From Brucella pseudogrignonensis (GTDB lineage: Bacteria; Pseudomonadota; Alphaproteobacteria; Rhizobiales; Rhizobiaceae): a stretch of 64,000 nucleotides of DNA. The notes under the pieces are model-generated. The model did no database searches and was not told the DNA's origin. It was given only the letters and a program-made list of their open reading frames with translations. Numbering within the stretch: the stretch's first letter is position 1; every line of letters starts with the position of its first letter. Of the stretch, positions 45,184 through 54,392 are shown one piece after another. The position numbers were made by a program, and so were the translations under genes. The DNA lies in assembly GCF_002252525.1 (NCBI RefSeq), contig NZ_NNRM01000037.1:1-64000 (forward strand), read 5' to 3'.

Positions 45184-46293
45184 ATGAGGGTTAAGAATTT
45201 TCTCTGCGCTTCGGCTGCAGTGTTTTCTTTCGCATCGGTCGCGCAGGCAGCGGATGCAATTGTTGCACCAGAGCCAGAAGCTGTAGAATATGTTCGCGTT
45301 TGCGACGCATACGGTGCGGGCTATTTCTACATTCCAGGTACTGAGACCTGCCTGCGTATTCATGGCTATTTGCGTTACGACATTAAAGGGGGCGATAACG
45401 TCTACGCAAAGCGTCTGTCGCAGCTCGACCGCGATACCTATGACATGAAGTCTCGTTTTGAGCTTCGTTTCTCCACCGCATCCGAAACTGACCTTGGCAC
45501 TTTGAAGACCTATGCCGACGTCCGTTACGATTGGAACAACGGCGATAATGGCGCCAGCGGCCAGCTCCGCTTTGCCTATATTGAACTCGGTGGTTTGCGT
45601 CTCGGTCTTGATGAATCGAAATTCGTTACCTTCACCGGATACCTCGGCGACGTCATGAACGACGACGTCATTCTCGCCGGTGGTACGCGTACGAATGCTA
45701 TCAGCTACACATTCAAGGGCGCCAACGGTTTCTCGGCTGTCGTTGCTCTCGAACAGGGCGGCAATGGCGATTCTGATGTCAATGTCACGATCGACGATTA
45801 CACCCCGCATGTCGTTGCTGGCCTGAAGTTCGCTCAGGCCTGGGGTTCGATCGCCGGTGTCGGTGCCTATGACGCGCTGAACGAAGAATGGGCCGGTAAG
45901 GTTCGCCTTGATGTCAACGTCACCGAGCAGTTCTCTGTTTGGGTCCAGGGCGCCTATAAGTCAAACGACGACAACTACACGGTCACACAGCGCTTTGCTG
46001 ATGGTAGCTGGCGTGGCGTTCGTCGTATCGACAGCTTCTACGGCACTTGGGGTGGCGACTGGGCTGTCTGGGGTGGCGCGAAGTTCAAGGCGACCAAGCA
46101 GGCAACCATTAACGTTCAGGCAGCTTACGAAGATGCTGGTCGTTTCGCAGCAACCGCAAACGTTGCTTACACGCTTGTCCCTGGCTTCACTGTCACGCCG
46201 GAAATTTCCTACACGAAGTGGTCGGATGATCGTTCCGAACTCAAGGGTGAAAAAGCCTGGCAGGGAATGGTTCGCTTCCAGCGTTCGTTCTAA
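45184..46293 (+). CDS. Outer-membrane porin, Omp2a/Omp2b (porin_2) family
   Basis: 369 residues: signal peptide ending SFASVAQA, then [40 protein letters not shown], virtually the Brucella/Ochrobactrum porin start. A 16-strand trimeric general porin is expected; it ends with the aromatic-terminated strand MVRFQRSF. Only one porin gene is present, whereas Brucella carries an omp2a/omp2b pair. Long AT-rich leader; strong terminator follows. Confidence 0.93.
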   Translation: MRVKNFLCASAAVFSFASVAQAADAIVAPEPEAVEYVRVCDAYGAGYFYIPGTETCLRIHGYLRYDIKGGDNVYAKRLSQLDRDTYDMKSRFELRFSTASETDLGTLKTYADVRYDWNNGDNGASGQLRFAYIELGGLRLGLDESKFVTFTGYLGDVMNDDVILAGGTRTNAISYTFKGANGFSAVVALEQGGNGDSDVNVTIDDYTPHVVAGLKFAQAWGSIAGVGAYDALNEEWAGKVRLDVNVTEQFSVWVQGAYKSNDDNYTVTQRFADGSWRGVRRIDSFYGTWGGDWAVWGGAKFKATKQATINVQAAYEDAGRFAATANVAYTLVPGFTVTPEISYTKWSDDRSELKGEKAWQGMVRFQRSF

Positions 46294-46344
46294 TCGGATC
46301 GTTCGTTCGGATTTGATACCCTCCAGTCAGATTTGAAACGATGG

Positions 46345-46374
46345 AGTAGCGGCTTGAAAAAGCCGCTACTTTTT
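46345..46374 (+). terminator. Intrinsic terminator of the porin gene
   Basis: 11-bp stem AGTAGCGGCTT / AAGCCGCTACT, loop GAAA, then TTTT. Confidence 0.92.
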
Positions 46375-46390
46375 GTTGGATAGCTCTGAC

Positions 46391-47983
46391 CTACAAGGGC
46401 TGAAGCATATGCCGTATGACGGGTGGCGTGTCGCCTAAATGAAACGTGTTCAATGTCTTTTGATCAAGCTGATCTGAATGGGTGACACGAGCATGCTGGC
46501 GCTGATGTTCGATCCAGCTTTCGACGATGAAGGCTTCGACCACACGACCGGGCACTGCAACATCTTCCCAAACATCCCAGCGGATAGCGCCATCGCGGTA
46601 ACGGACTGCACTGAACTTGCGAAGAGCGGTGGTAAACTCAGCAATACGCTGTGGTTCGATCCTGTATTCGATTTCGATCAGGACCGGGCCGCGATCACCT
46701 TCGGGACGCACCGCAACCACGGGCTCTGCCCAATGGTTTGAAGGGGCGAGGTCGGTGGTCTGGTCTTTTGGCAGCTGCCAGATGCGGGCCAGTATAAGAG
46801 ATATCACCAGAGCAATGGCTGCTACGACGAGTGCGGTTGTGACATTGAAGCGCGATGCGATCGTACCCCAGATGATGCTGCCGCCGGTCATAGCGCCCTG
46901 GAACACCAGAAGATAGACGGCGAGAGCGCGAGCCTTGACCCAGCCAGGTGCTGCCATTTGTGCAGCAACATTGAGCGAGGTCAGCATGCCGATCCATGCA
47001 AGGCCAGCAAGGAACATGACAGCGCCACCGACCCATGCGTTTGGCACCAGAGCCAGTGTCAGGGTAGCAAAAGCAAACAGCAGTGTTGCCCAGATGGAAA
47101 TGGTGTTTGCAGCGACGTTCTTGCGTAGCTTCTTGAGAATGAGCGCACCGAGTACTGCGCCTGCACCCATACAGCCAAGAAGAGCACCATAGCCCGCAGC
47201 ATCCAGGCCGAGTTCGCGGCGGCCAACCAGTGGCAGCATCGCCCATAAGGCACTGCCGAACAGGAAGAAGCCTGCGGAACGTATCAGAACGAGGCGCATC
47301 GCTGCCGAGTGGCGTGCATAGCGGTAGCCTGCGCGCAGCGCGCCAATAAAATGCTCTGGTGGAAGAGCGGATTCGGTTGGTTTGCGTTTCCAGAAAAAGA
47401 TCACGCTCAAAACCGCGATGACGGAGACAGCGTTGAGGGCAAAAACGGCTGGAATGCCCGCCACTGCAACAATGACACCGCCAAGGGCCGGGCCGATGGC
47501 GCGGGAAATATTGACGCCGAGGCTGTTGAGCGCAACCGCGTCGGGCAATGCCTGCTTGTCAACGAGTTCCGGCACGATCGCCTGAAAGACAGGGGCGCTC
47601 AGCGCTGCTGATATGCCGAGGACGAAGGTCACGCCAAGTAGCACCCAGGGTGTGGTGAGACCAGCCAGGGTCAGCATTGCCAGTGTTGCAGCACCGACGA
47701 GGCCCAGAGCCTGCGCACCCAGAAGCAGTTTTCGGCGGTCGACGATGTCAGCCATGGCACCGGCAGGCAATGCCAACAGAAACATCGGCAAGGTTGTGGC
47801 TGCCTGAACGAGCGCCACAAACATCGGGCTTGGCGAGAGCGAGGTCATCAGCCAGGCAGAGCCAACATCGTTCATCCAGGTGCCGATATTGGAGATAATG
47901 GTGGCGATCCAAAGCGCTCGGAAAACGCGGAAGCTCAATGGGCCGGTTGCAATGTCCTGTTTGGGAGGAGTGGCGGCAGTCAT
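46391..47983 (-). CDS. MFS exporter (DHA3/EntS-like) with C-terminal cytoplasmic domain
   Basis: 530 residues from ATG 47983 (MTAATPPKQD), with AAGGAAACAGG upstream. Twelve membrane segments in the first ~410 residues (RVFRALWIATIISNIGTWMN, SLGVNISRAIGPALGGVIVA), typical of the DUF894/EntS-like group. A ~110-residue soluble tail follows (VLIEIEYRIEPQRIAEFTTA and a WIEHQRQHARVTHSDQ region), resembling a ferredoxin-like antibiotic-biosynthesis-monooxygenase fold. Downstream of the isochorismatase-like gene and possibly in the same unit, 197 bases apart. Confidence 0.85.
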   Translation of the reverse strand: MTAATPPKQDIATGPLSFRVFRALWIATIISNIGTWMNDVGSAWLMTSLSPSPMFVALVQAATTLPMFLLALPAGAMADIVDRRKLLLGAQALGLVGAATLAMLTLAGLTTPWVLLGVTFVLGISAALSAPVFQAIVPELVDKQALPDAVALNSLGVNISRAIGPALGGVIVAVAGIPAVFALNAVSVIAVLSVIFFWKRKPTESALPPEHFIGALRAGYRYARHSAAMRLVLIRSAGFFLFGSALWAMLPLVGRRELGLDAAGYGALLGCMGAGAVLGALILKKLRKNVAANTISIWATLLFAFATLTLALVPNAWVGGAVMFLAGLAWIGMLTSLNVAAQMAAPGWVKARALAVYLLVFQGAMTGGSIIWGTIASRFNVTTALVVAAIALVISLILARIWQLPKDQTTDLAPSNHWAEPVVAVRPEGDRGPVLIEIEYRIEPQRIAEFTTALRKFSAVRYRDGAIRWDVWEDVAVPGRVVEAFIVESWIEHQRQHARVTHSDQLDQKTLNTFHLGDTPPVIRHMLQPL

Positions 47984-48121
47984 CCTGTTTCCTTTTCGAG
48001 AATTCAGATGCTTTGAAAGGGAGAAATCAAATTGGGAGAATAGCATCCAGCGCATGGTATCGATTGTACAATGCGACTTGATGGTCCTGGCCCGGCTTTT
48101 GTACCGGGCCGTGCCTTACTT

Positions 48122-48180
48122 AGAGCGCGTTCTAACGCGCATCTTACCCGAAAACCGTTTCACACTTTTCGGGATGCGCT
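48122..48180. repeat. Hyphomicrobiales-type intergenic palindromic repeat
   Basis: GCGCATC...CCCGAAAA and TTTTCGGGATGCGC form a long imperfect stem. The motif is recalled as a dispersed intergenic palindrome in Rhizobium/Brucella relatives. A GGCCCGG/CCGGGCC hairpin stands just to the left (about 48089-48110). Confidence 0.6.
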
Positions 48181-48873
48181 TTAAAGCGCAGGCTTTGGCT
48201 CGAGGCGTGGGCCTTTGTGCTGGCTGCGCGATTGTGCGCCATGGACCATGGTGTAAGCGTAATCGACGCCCATGCCGTAAGCCCCTGAATGTTCCCGCAC
48301 GATGTTCATAACGGCATCATAGGTTTCGCGATGTGCCCAGTCGCGCTGCCATTCTAGCAGCACCTGCTGCCAGGTAACAGGGATAACGCCGGCCTGAACC
48401 ATGCGGTCCATCGCGTAATCATGCGCTTGCAGCGAGGTTCCGCCCGACGCATCGGCGACCATGTAGATTTCATAATCGGTGTCATTCAGCGCTGAAAGAG
48501 CAAAAGTGGTGTTACAAACTTCGGTCCAGAGGCCCGAAACCACGATCTTCTTGCGGCCTTCAGCAGCACCTTTTGCAAGCGCTTCGCGCACTTTCAGATC
48601 GTCCCACGAGTTCATCGACGTGCGTTCGAGAAGGGGGGCTTCCGGGAAAACATCAAGCAGTTCCGGATAGGTCTGGCCGGAGAAGCTGTCGGTTTCAACC
48701 GTGGTAATGACGGTTGGGATGTTGAAAACCTTGGCTGCCTTTGCCAGTCCAACAGTATTATTCTTCAAAAGCTGACGGTCGATCGACTGCACGCCGAAAG
48801 CCATCTGTGGCTGATGATCGATGAAGATGATCTGGCTGTTGGATGGGGTAAGAACTTCGAGCTTGTTGGACAT
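48181..48873 (-). CDS. Isochorismatase-like cysteine hydrolase, YcaC type
   Basis: 230 residues. Catalytic triad regions: Asp in IFIDHQPQMAFGV, Lys region after GRKKIVVSGL, Cys in WTEVCNTTFALSALND. The YcaC-like core is followed by an extra ~40-residue C-terminal tail (GVDYAYTMVHGAQSRSQ). Hydrolyses an unknown amide or ester. It begins 87 bases from a 60-bp element also found before the dioxygenase gene at 50705. Confidence 0.85.
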   Translation of the reverse strand: MSNKLEVLTPSNSQIIFIDHQPQMAFGVQSIDRQLLKNNTVGLAKAAKVFNIPTVITTVETDSFSGQTYPELLDVFPEAPLLERTSMNSWDDLKVREALAKGAAEGRKKIVVSGLWTEVCNTTFALSALNDTDYEIYMVADASGGTSLQAHDYAMDRMVQAGVIPVTWQQVLLEWQRDWAHRETYDAVMNIVREHSGAYGMGVDYAYTMVHGAQSRSQHKGPRLEPKPAL

Positions 48874-48959
48874 GGCTATCTCCGTCTGGTTTTACGTTTG
48901 TGGTGAGGATCGCTTGCGTGACACTCTGCGACCGTGTTGAACCCAAACTAGACGGATCT

Positions 48960-49019
48960 ATAATTGATCACAATTGCTACAATAATTGTTATTAAATTGC
49001 GAAATACGTAATAATGGCC
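48960..49019 (-). promoter_or_regulatory. Shared 60-bp upstream element, copy A
   Basis: Starts ATAATTGATCACAATTG and ends AATAATGGCC. It aligns without gaps to 50770-50829, with 44 of 60 positions identical by manual count; the invariant bases cluster in ATTGAT-x-x-CAATTG and in the flanks. Both copies precede minus-strand genes. Likely a common regulator-binding promoter region. Confidence 0.7.
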
Positions 49020-49044
49020 ACAATGTCGTGTTAAGACCAAAACG

Positions 49045-49077
49045 AAAAACCCCGACGAGCTTACTCGCCGGGGTTTA
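49045..49077 (-). terminator. Intrinsic terminator of the esterase-dioxygenase unit
   Basis: On the minus strand AACCCCGGCGAG, short loop, CTCGTCGGGGTT followed by TTT. Located 36 bases after the stop at 49113. Confidence 0.85.
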
Positions 49078-49112
49078 TCTGGCTTCGTTGCGTTCACGGC
49101 GAGATCGTCTGA

Positions 49113-49721
49113 TCAGGCAGCGCGCAAAAATTTCTTCAGGCTTTCAAGCTCGGTCGGGCGGATTTCATGTCCGCCGGGCGCAATCAGCGATGTCACATCC
49201 GCACCCTGTGCGCTGAACCATTCAATCAGGCCCTTCGACAGCTTCAACGGCGAGATCGGATCAACTTCGCCTGCTGTGATCAGAATGCGTTTGCCAGACA
49301 GCTTCGGTTGCGGGTCCGGTGTCCACGGAATCAGTGGATGCATGAGAGCCGCGCGGTCAAACAGGCTGGGATCGGAAAACAGCATCGATGCCAGAATGTT
49401 GGCACCATTTGAATAGCCGAGCGCCAAGATCTCGCGTTCCGGGTTTAGCTTGCGGACCGCGCTTATAAAGCCGAGCATTTTTTCGGTGCGCAGATGAAGG
49501 TCATCCATATCATAGACGCCTTCGCCGGTGCGACGGAAGAAACGATTGGCTCCGAATTCCGAGACGTCGCCGCGCGGCGCAACAATGCCTGCATCGGGCA
49601 ATATCTGCTCGATCAATCCGGTAAACTGGTGTTCATTGCCACCCGTTCCGTGAAAGGCAATGACAACCGGCGAACCGGCAGCACCATCGCGGCGGAAGCT
49701 GATATATTCATTTTTCGTCAT
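49113..49721 (-). CDS. Carboxylesterase/phospholipase-type alpha/beta hydrolase (MhqD-like)
   Basis: 202 residues. Oxyanion region AFHGTGGNEHQF, nucleophile Ser in ALGYSNGANILA, Asp in TAGEVDPISPL, His in APGGHEIRPT. Small esterases of this type accompany extradiol-type dioxygenases such as MhqO in quinone-resistance clusters. A dioxygenase gene precedes it by 48 bases on the same strand, so the two form an operon. Confidence 0.85.
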   Translation of the reverse strand: MTKNEYISFRRDGAAGSPVVIAFHGTGGNEHQFTGLIEQILPDAGIVAPRGDVSEFGANRFFRRTGEGVYDMDDLHLRTEKMLGFISAVRKLNPEREILALGYSNGANILASMLFSDPSLFDRAALMHPLIPWTPDPQPKLSGKRILITAGEVDPISPLKLSKGLIEWFSAQGADVTSLIAPGGHEIRPTELESLKKFLRAA

Positions 49722-49769
49722 GATTAACCTCCAAAGGAGGGCGCCTCCGGCACAGCCGGAGGCATCCAG

Positions 49770-50705
49770 TTATTGAGTTGTCAAAGGCTCGAGATTGGCT
49801 TCGATGCGATCACGATAGGCCTCATAGCGGCTTGGCAGTTTGAGTGCTTCGCCCAAATGTGCGGTATCCTCGTCGCGGTCAAAGCCGGGTTCGTTTGTGG
49901 CAATTTCAAACAGCACGCCGCCCGGGGTGCGGAAATAGATCGCCCAGAAATAATCGCGGTCGATCACCGGCGTGACATGATAGCCCGTGTCCATCAGTGC
50001 CTTGCGCACTTCAAGCTGTGCAGCCCGGTCCGACACCGCGAAAGCGATATGGTGGACGGAACCCGCCCCCTGACGCGCAGCCTGTGCCGAAGGCAGGGCT
50101 TCGAGGTCGATCGTATCAGCGCCATTGCCATTGGGCATGATGAAGCGGCTCACATTGCCTTCGGTTTCTGCGCGTTGATAGCCCATGAAGGTGAGCAGTT
50201 CGGCACTGGCATCAATATCGTGAAGCCGCATGCGTGCGCCACGGAAGCCGCGGATCGCCACATCCTCGGAGACGCCGGCGCCGATCCAAGGCGCACGGTT
50301 GTCGTCCGCGCTCTCAACCAGCGCAAAGCCATCGCCATCCGGTCCCTCAAAACGCAGCCGCTCGGCGCCAAACAGCTGATCGGCTTCAAGGCCAGTAACA
50401 TCTTTGGCGACAAGTCGATCTTTCCAGAAACCAAGCGACCCCTTTGGTACGGCAAACTCGGTTTCACCAACTTCCCCGACTCCCGGACGACCCCGAACGA
50501 TGTTGGGAAATGGGAAATAGGTCATCACCGAGCCTGGAGTGCCAATTTCATCGCCATAATAGAGGTGATAAACACTGGGTTCGTCGAAATTGACGGTCTT
50601 CTTCACCCGACGCAGGCCCAATGTGTCGGTAAAGAACTGATTGTTCTGGCGCGCATCCGCAGCCATGGATGTGACGTGATGTAGGCCCTTGATCTGGTTC
50701 AGCAT
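49770..50705 (-). CDS. Ring-cleaving dioxygenase, two-VOC-domain glyoxalase family (MhqO-like)
   Basis: 311 residues with two vicinal-oxygen-chelate domains: metal His in IKGLHHVTSMAADARQNNQF and SVHHIAFAVSDRAAQ, and Glu in GGVLFEIATNEPGFDRDED. Close to the family annotated as ring-cleaving or hydroquinone-specific dioxygenases. Probably opens quinol rings during detoxification; exact substrate unknown. The shared regulatory element lies 65 bases upstream. Confidence 0.87.
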   Translation of the reverse strand: MLNQIKGLHHVTSMAADARQNNQFFTDTLGLRRVKKTVNFDEPSVYHLYYGDEIGTPGSVMTYFPFPNIVRGRPGVGEVGETEFAVPKGSLGFWKDRLVAKDVTGLEADQLFGAERLRFEGPDGDGFALVESADDNRAPWIGAGVSEDVAIRGFRGARMRLHDIDASAELLTFMGYQRAETEGNVSRFIMPNGNGADTIDLEALPSAQAARQGAGSVHHIAFAVSDRAAQLEVRKALMDTGYHVTPVIDRDYFWAIYFRTPGGVLFEIATNEPGFDRDEDTAHLGEALKLPSRYEAYRDRIEANLEPLTTQ

Positions 50706-50769
50706 GATTTTGCCTTTCCGCGGTTAAGCCGCTTTTGCAATCTGTGTTGAGGGCAATCTAAGGTGCGGA

Positions 50770-50829
50770 ATAATTGATATCAATTGTCATTAATATTGTG
50801 ATTATGTTGCAAGAAATGCAATAATGGCC
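50770..50829 (-). promoter_or_regulatory. Shared 60-bp upstream element, copy B
   Basis: Contains the perfect palindrome ATTGATATCAAT (50773-50784) and matches 48960-49019 over its full length. Apart from it, no feature was recognised in the 417-base gap 50706-51122 except the repeat at 51091. Confidence 0.7.
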
Positions 50830-51090
50830 TTGGGGATCCGGGATCTTGAGCCGAAAATATCCGCGGCTCTCACTTTGGCGTGATCCTGGCAATGGCGGTG
50901 GAAAGCGCAGTAGATTTTTCACACTTTCCTCCGCGAAGCAGCTATAGCAGCCCACAAGCCAAGCGCTTGGGGATGGTTTGAAGAAAGGCGATTTCGCAAT
51001 CACCCGATGGTCAGGGCGATCTCAACGCGCTGTCGCCCAGTTCCCCATCGTCGCGGCTGTCTGGATTGCACAGACCGTGCGCTGTGAGAT

Positions 51091-51120
51091 CCCATATATC
51101 CCCATATATCCCCATATACC
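51091..51120. repeat. Three tandem 10-bp units at the start of the DMT exporter gene
   Basis: CCCATATATC, CCCATATATC, CCCATATACC. The unit is not a multiple of three, so copy-number change would shift any reading frame beginning upstream, or change promoter/ribosome-site spacing if translation starts at 51123 or later. Confidence 0.8.
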
Positions 51121-51122
51121 CC

Positions 51123-52070
51123 ATGTCCTCTTACCCTTTCAGAATGCCAGAAATGTCCACGCCCTCATTGTCCAATGACACGCCAAACGACACCCAGACC
51201 TCGACGCTTATTGGCATGTTCGCCATTCCGCTCTGGAGTGTCTCCATCGGCTTTATACGTTCGGTTTCAGAAATATTCGGACCGATCGCCGGTGCCGCCC
51301 TTATTTATACAGCAAGTGGCCTGGTCGCGGCTCTGGTGCTGGGCCTGCCAAGATTGCGCGCGCTCTATAATCCCGGCCTCTGGTGGTGTGGGCTGTTGTT
51401 TGTCGGCTATGAAATATCGCTCGCGCTCGCTATTGGATTGGCCCATGATCGCGATCAGGCGCTGGAACTGGGCATGATCAACTATCTGTGGCCGAGCATC
51501 ACCGTGCTGTTCGCCGTTCTTAGCAAGCAGCAGCGCGGGTCCTATCTGCTGGCGATCGCGCTGCTGCTCTGCCTTCTTGGTATCGGCTTCGTCATGAAAG
51601 GCGACAGGAACCTGTCCTTTCAAAGCTTTCTTTACAATATGTCTGGCAATCCGCTGGCTTATCTATATGCGCTTTCAGCCGCGCTTTTGTGGGGTCTTTA
51701 TTCGGTTGTTACCCGCCACTATCATAGCGATAGGACAGCAGTGCCCTTTTACTTTCTCATCACCGCTGCCATTTTGTGGGTCAAGTTTTCACTCAGCGCA
51801 GAACCGCGGCTGCAACTGGATTTGAGCGGTCTGGCGCAGGTATTCATCTTTGGCTCGATGTCCGCGACCGCCTATGCCTGCTGGAACCGCGGCATTTGCC
51901 GCGGCAATATTTCGCTTCTGGCCACGCTGTCTTATTTCACGCCGGTGCTTGCCGCGGTCATGACCTGCCTGTGGCTGGGGATTCGTCCCGGCATCGCATT
52001 GTGCATAGGCGTCGCGATGATCACGGCCGGCTCGCTGATGTCATGGCGCGCCTCGCGCCCGAAATCATGA
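51123..52070 (+). CDS. DMT-superfamily (EamA) exporter, YddG-like
   Basis: About 315 residues, ten membrane segments. IPLWSVSIGFIRSVSEIFGP near the start and SATAYACWNRGICRGNISLL, SYFTPVLAAV near the end are those of the YddG aromatic amino acid exporter group. The start is uncertain: ATG codons at 51123, 51144 and 51153 are all in frame and none has a good ribosome site. A short tandem repeat abuts the first. A strong hairpin follows the stop. Confidence 0.8.
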   Translation: MSSYPFRMPEMSTPSLSNDTPNDTQTSTLIGMFAIPLWSVSIGFIRSVSEIFGPIAGAALIYTASGLVAALVLGLPRLRALYNPGLWWCGLLFVGYEISLALAIGLAHDRDQALELGMINYLWPSITVLFAVLSKQQRGSYLLAIALLLCLLGIGFVMKGDRNLSFQSFLYNMSGNPLAYLYALSAALLWGLYSVVTRHYHSDRTAVPFYFLITAAILWVKFSLSAEPRLQLDLSGLAQVFIFGSMSATAYACWNRGICRGNISLLATLSYFTPVLAAVMTCLWLGIRPGIALCIGVAMITAGSLMSWRASRPKS

Positions 52071-52103
52071 CGCGCACAACTACCCAAAATTGGTTCTATT
52101 TTG

Positions 52104-52127
52104 GACCGTGACGCTTCCGTCACGGTC
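52104..52127. terminator. Strong hairpin after the DMT exporter gene
   Basis: 10-bp perfect stem GACCGTGACG / CGTCACGGTC with loop CTTC, but no T-run on either strand. It may stabilise the mRNA end or act in Rho-dependent termination. Confidence 0.5.
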
Positions 52128-52436
52128 TCACCAATCCCGTAAAACATGTCTTTTTTCGATATTTTTAGACTATTTTTCATGGCGAGACCTTCGTTTTGGC
52201 GTCGTGCTGCGAGCAATGCTGGCATTTTCTCAATTGACAACCACCAATTCCGGTGGGAATTCTAATTTAGTATTCGGTTGATGGTGATTTGGTTGGGGCC
52301 AGATTAATTCATTAAAAAAATCCAGAATATGACTAAAGGTTAAGTCATCCCGAATTTTTGCGGTGGCTTGCAGCGGGTATTTGCGTAGCGTTTTTCCGAG
52401 TAACTGACATTTCGGCCATTTTCTTTGGGGAACATT
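52128..52436. other. Intergenic leader of the adhesin operon
   Basis: About 310 bases with no gene recognised; moderately AT-rich, probably holding the adhesin promoter. No operator could be identified. Confidence 0.4.
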
Positions 52437-53615
52437 ATGGCATTGAACTATGCATTGCTTTCGCGCGACCTATCAAAGAACCTGCATCACCATAAAATCC
52501 AAATAGCTTTCGCAGCAATACTGGCATTCTCAATGCCTTTCATCGCGACGCTATCCACGGCTCAAGCTGACGCCACCAACACGCCGAGCGCCTTTTGTAC
52601 GCGACCGGGTTTTGGTGGCACTGGTGCCTGGACCTGTACCGTACCCACCGCCAATGGCGGGCAGGCGCTGATTGCAGGCGTTCCCTCCGACGCCGGTGGA
52701 TCAAGCATCGATCTGAGCGTCCTCAATGCCTGGATCAGTTCCAATTTGGGACAGAATGCAATGATTGTCGGGGATATGGCGAGCAGCGCTTCGGGCCAGA
52801 ATGCCGTTGCGCTTGGCGCAGCCGCTACAGCCAGTCATGCAAACAGCGTGGCACTGGGGGCTGGCGCTGTGACCGAGGCAGCGGTTGCGACAGCGAGCAC
52901 CACAATTGCCGGACAAACCTATGGTTTTGCGGGCGCACAGCCGGTGGGAACGCTGTCGATCGGCACGCTCAATAATGAGCGCACGCTGACAAATGTCGCG
53001 GCCGGTCGCATTGCTCTAAGCTCGACCGATGCCATCAACGGCTCGCAGCTTCATGCCACCAATCTGGCCGTGGAAAGGCTGGACAATGTCGCGGTCAAAT
53101 ATGACCAGAACCCCGATGGCAGCAAATCAAATACCATCACTTTACAGGGGGGCGATCCTTCAACACCGGTGGTGATTTCCAATGTCGCAGCCGGTGTCAA
53201 CGACACCGACGCGGTCAATCTTGCCCAGCTGAACGCCGTGCTGGCTGGACATGTACCGACACAGAATTACAGCTATGTCGACAATCGGATCGATACCCGT
53301 ATCGAAAACGCCTTCGCAGAGGTCAAGAACTTTACCGAACAACGATTCTCGGAACTGGTCTCCAGCATCGACGGCGTGCGTGACGATGCGCACCGCTCCG
53401 CAGCCATCGGGCTGGCCGCCGCCTCCCTGCGCTATGACGACAATCCCGGCAAACTCTCCGTCGCGGTCGGCGGTGGCTTCTGGCGCGGCCAGAGCGCGCT
53501 GGCCTTTGGTGCCGGTTACACCAATGATGACAGCACGATCCGGGCCAATGTTTCGGGCACCAGCTCGGGGGGCAAGATGGGTCTGGGTGCCGGCTTGAGC
53601 TTCACACTCAACTAA
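52437..53615 (+). CDS. Trimeric autotransporter adhesin (YadA-like)
   Basis: 392 residues from ATG 52437 (GGGGA upstream). Signal-like segment IAFAAILAFSMPFIATLSTA after an extended basic N-terminus; head repeats SGQNAVALGAAATASHANSV; neck motifs STDAINGSQLHATN and ISNVAAGVNDTDAVNLAQLN; stalk; C-terminal YadA anchor (AAIGLAAASLRYDDNPGKLS, FGAGYTNDD). Short compared with most family members. It ends SFTLN rather than in an aromatic residue. An IalB gene starts ten bases later. Confidence 0.9.
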   Translation: MALNYALLSRDLSKNLHHHKIQIAFAAILAFSMPFIATLSTAQADATNTPSAFCTRPGFGGTGAWTCTVPTANGGQALIAGVPSDAGGSSIDLSVLNAWISSNLGQNAMIVGDMASSASGQNAVALGAAATASHANSVALGAGAVTEAAVATASTTIAGQTYGFAGAQPVGTLSIGTLNNERTLTNVAAGRIALSSTDAINGSQLHATNLAVERLDNVAVKYDQNPDGSKSNTITLQGGDPSTPVVISNVAAGVNDTDAVNLAQLNAVLAGHVPTQNYSYVDNRIDTRIENAFAEVKNFTEQRFSELVSSIDGVRDDAHRSAAIGLAAASLRYDDNPGKLSVAVGGGFWRGQSALAFGAGYTNDDSTIRANVSGTSSGGKMGLGAGLSFTLN

Positions 53616-53625
53616 GGGAAAACCA

Positions 53626-54186
53626 TTGTTGTTCAGAGTCACCCTCGGTTTTGTGCTATCGTTCCTGTGCGGCGTGATCGCTGCTGCTGCACAGGAACAG
53701 AACCACCGCTATTTTCTCAAGCCCTCCGAGGTTGCGCTTCCAAAGGGCGCGCAATGGGGCGAGATCAGGCGCAGCATCCAGCCTTTCGAGAACTGGACAT
53801 TGATTTGTGACGAAAACCTCAAGCGCAAGCAAAAGACCTGCAATGTCAGCCAGATCATTACCGACCAAGCGGGTGCGGCCGTCTTCAGCTGGTCGCTTGC
53901 AGCAACCAGGGACGGGGAGCCGTTTCTGCTGTTGCGCGTGCCATCCTTTGTGGAAAAGCAGCAGCCAGTAAAGGTCTCGTTTCCGGGCAGAGCAAGGCCG
54001 GTTGTTCTCGATTACAAGGGCTGTGATGACAGGGTCTGTCTGGCCATGCTCCCCGTCGGCCCGATAACCAGAGAGCATATCGACAAGGAATCGGTGGTGA
54101 CGATTGGTTTTTCCCAGAACCATCAGCCGGTTGAAATCGTCGTTCCCCTTAAGGGTCTCAAGGCCGCACTGAATGCGATTGACTAG
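53626..54186 (+). CDS. Invasion-associated locus B (IalB) family protein
   Basis: 186 residues: signal peptide ending VIAAAAQEQ, then the IalB domain (ENWTLICDENLKRKQKTCNV, LDYKGCDDRVCLAML) with four cysteines probably forming two disulfides. TTG start (TTG TTG TTC) with GGGA upstream; no ATG is available nearby. Ten bases after the adhesin stop, so co-transcribed. IalB of Bartonella promotes erythrocyte invasion; the role outside Bartonella is unknown. Confidence 0.87.
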   Translation: MLFRVTLGFVLSFLCGVIAAAAQEQNHRYFLKPSEVALPKGAQWGEIRRSIQPFENWTLICDENLKRKQKTCNVSQIITDQAGAAVFSWSLAATRDGEPFLLLRVPSFVEKQQPVKVSFPGRARPVVLDYKGCDDRVCLAMLPVGPITREHIDKESVVTIGFSQNHQPVEIVVPLKGLKAALNAID

Positions 54187-54392
54187 AGAAACCCAAGCCC
54201 GCCGAGCCATGGTTTCAACCAAAAAACCTGCGCCGCAGGGGGCACCAATCGGCCGTGCAAAGGTTGACAGCACACCGGTTTGAATGGTCAAAGCAGGTCT
54301 TTGGGCTGACATCTCCATCAAGCCGATTACGCAGCTTTTGCGGCCGAGCATGGCGATTTGGGTGTCAGCCAGTGCATTGATGGGAAAAAGAA

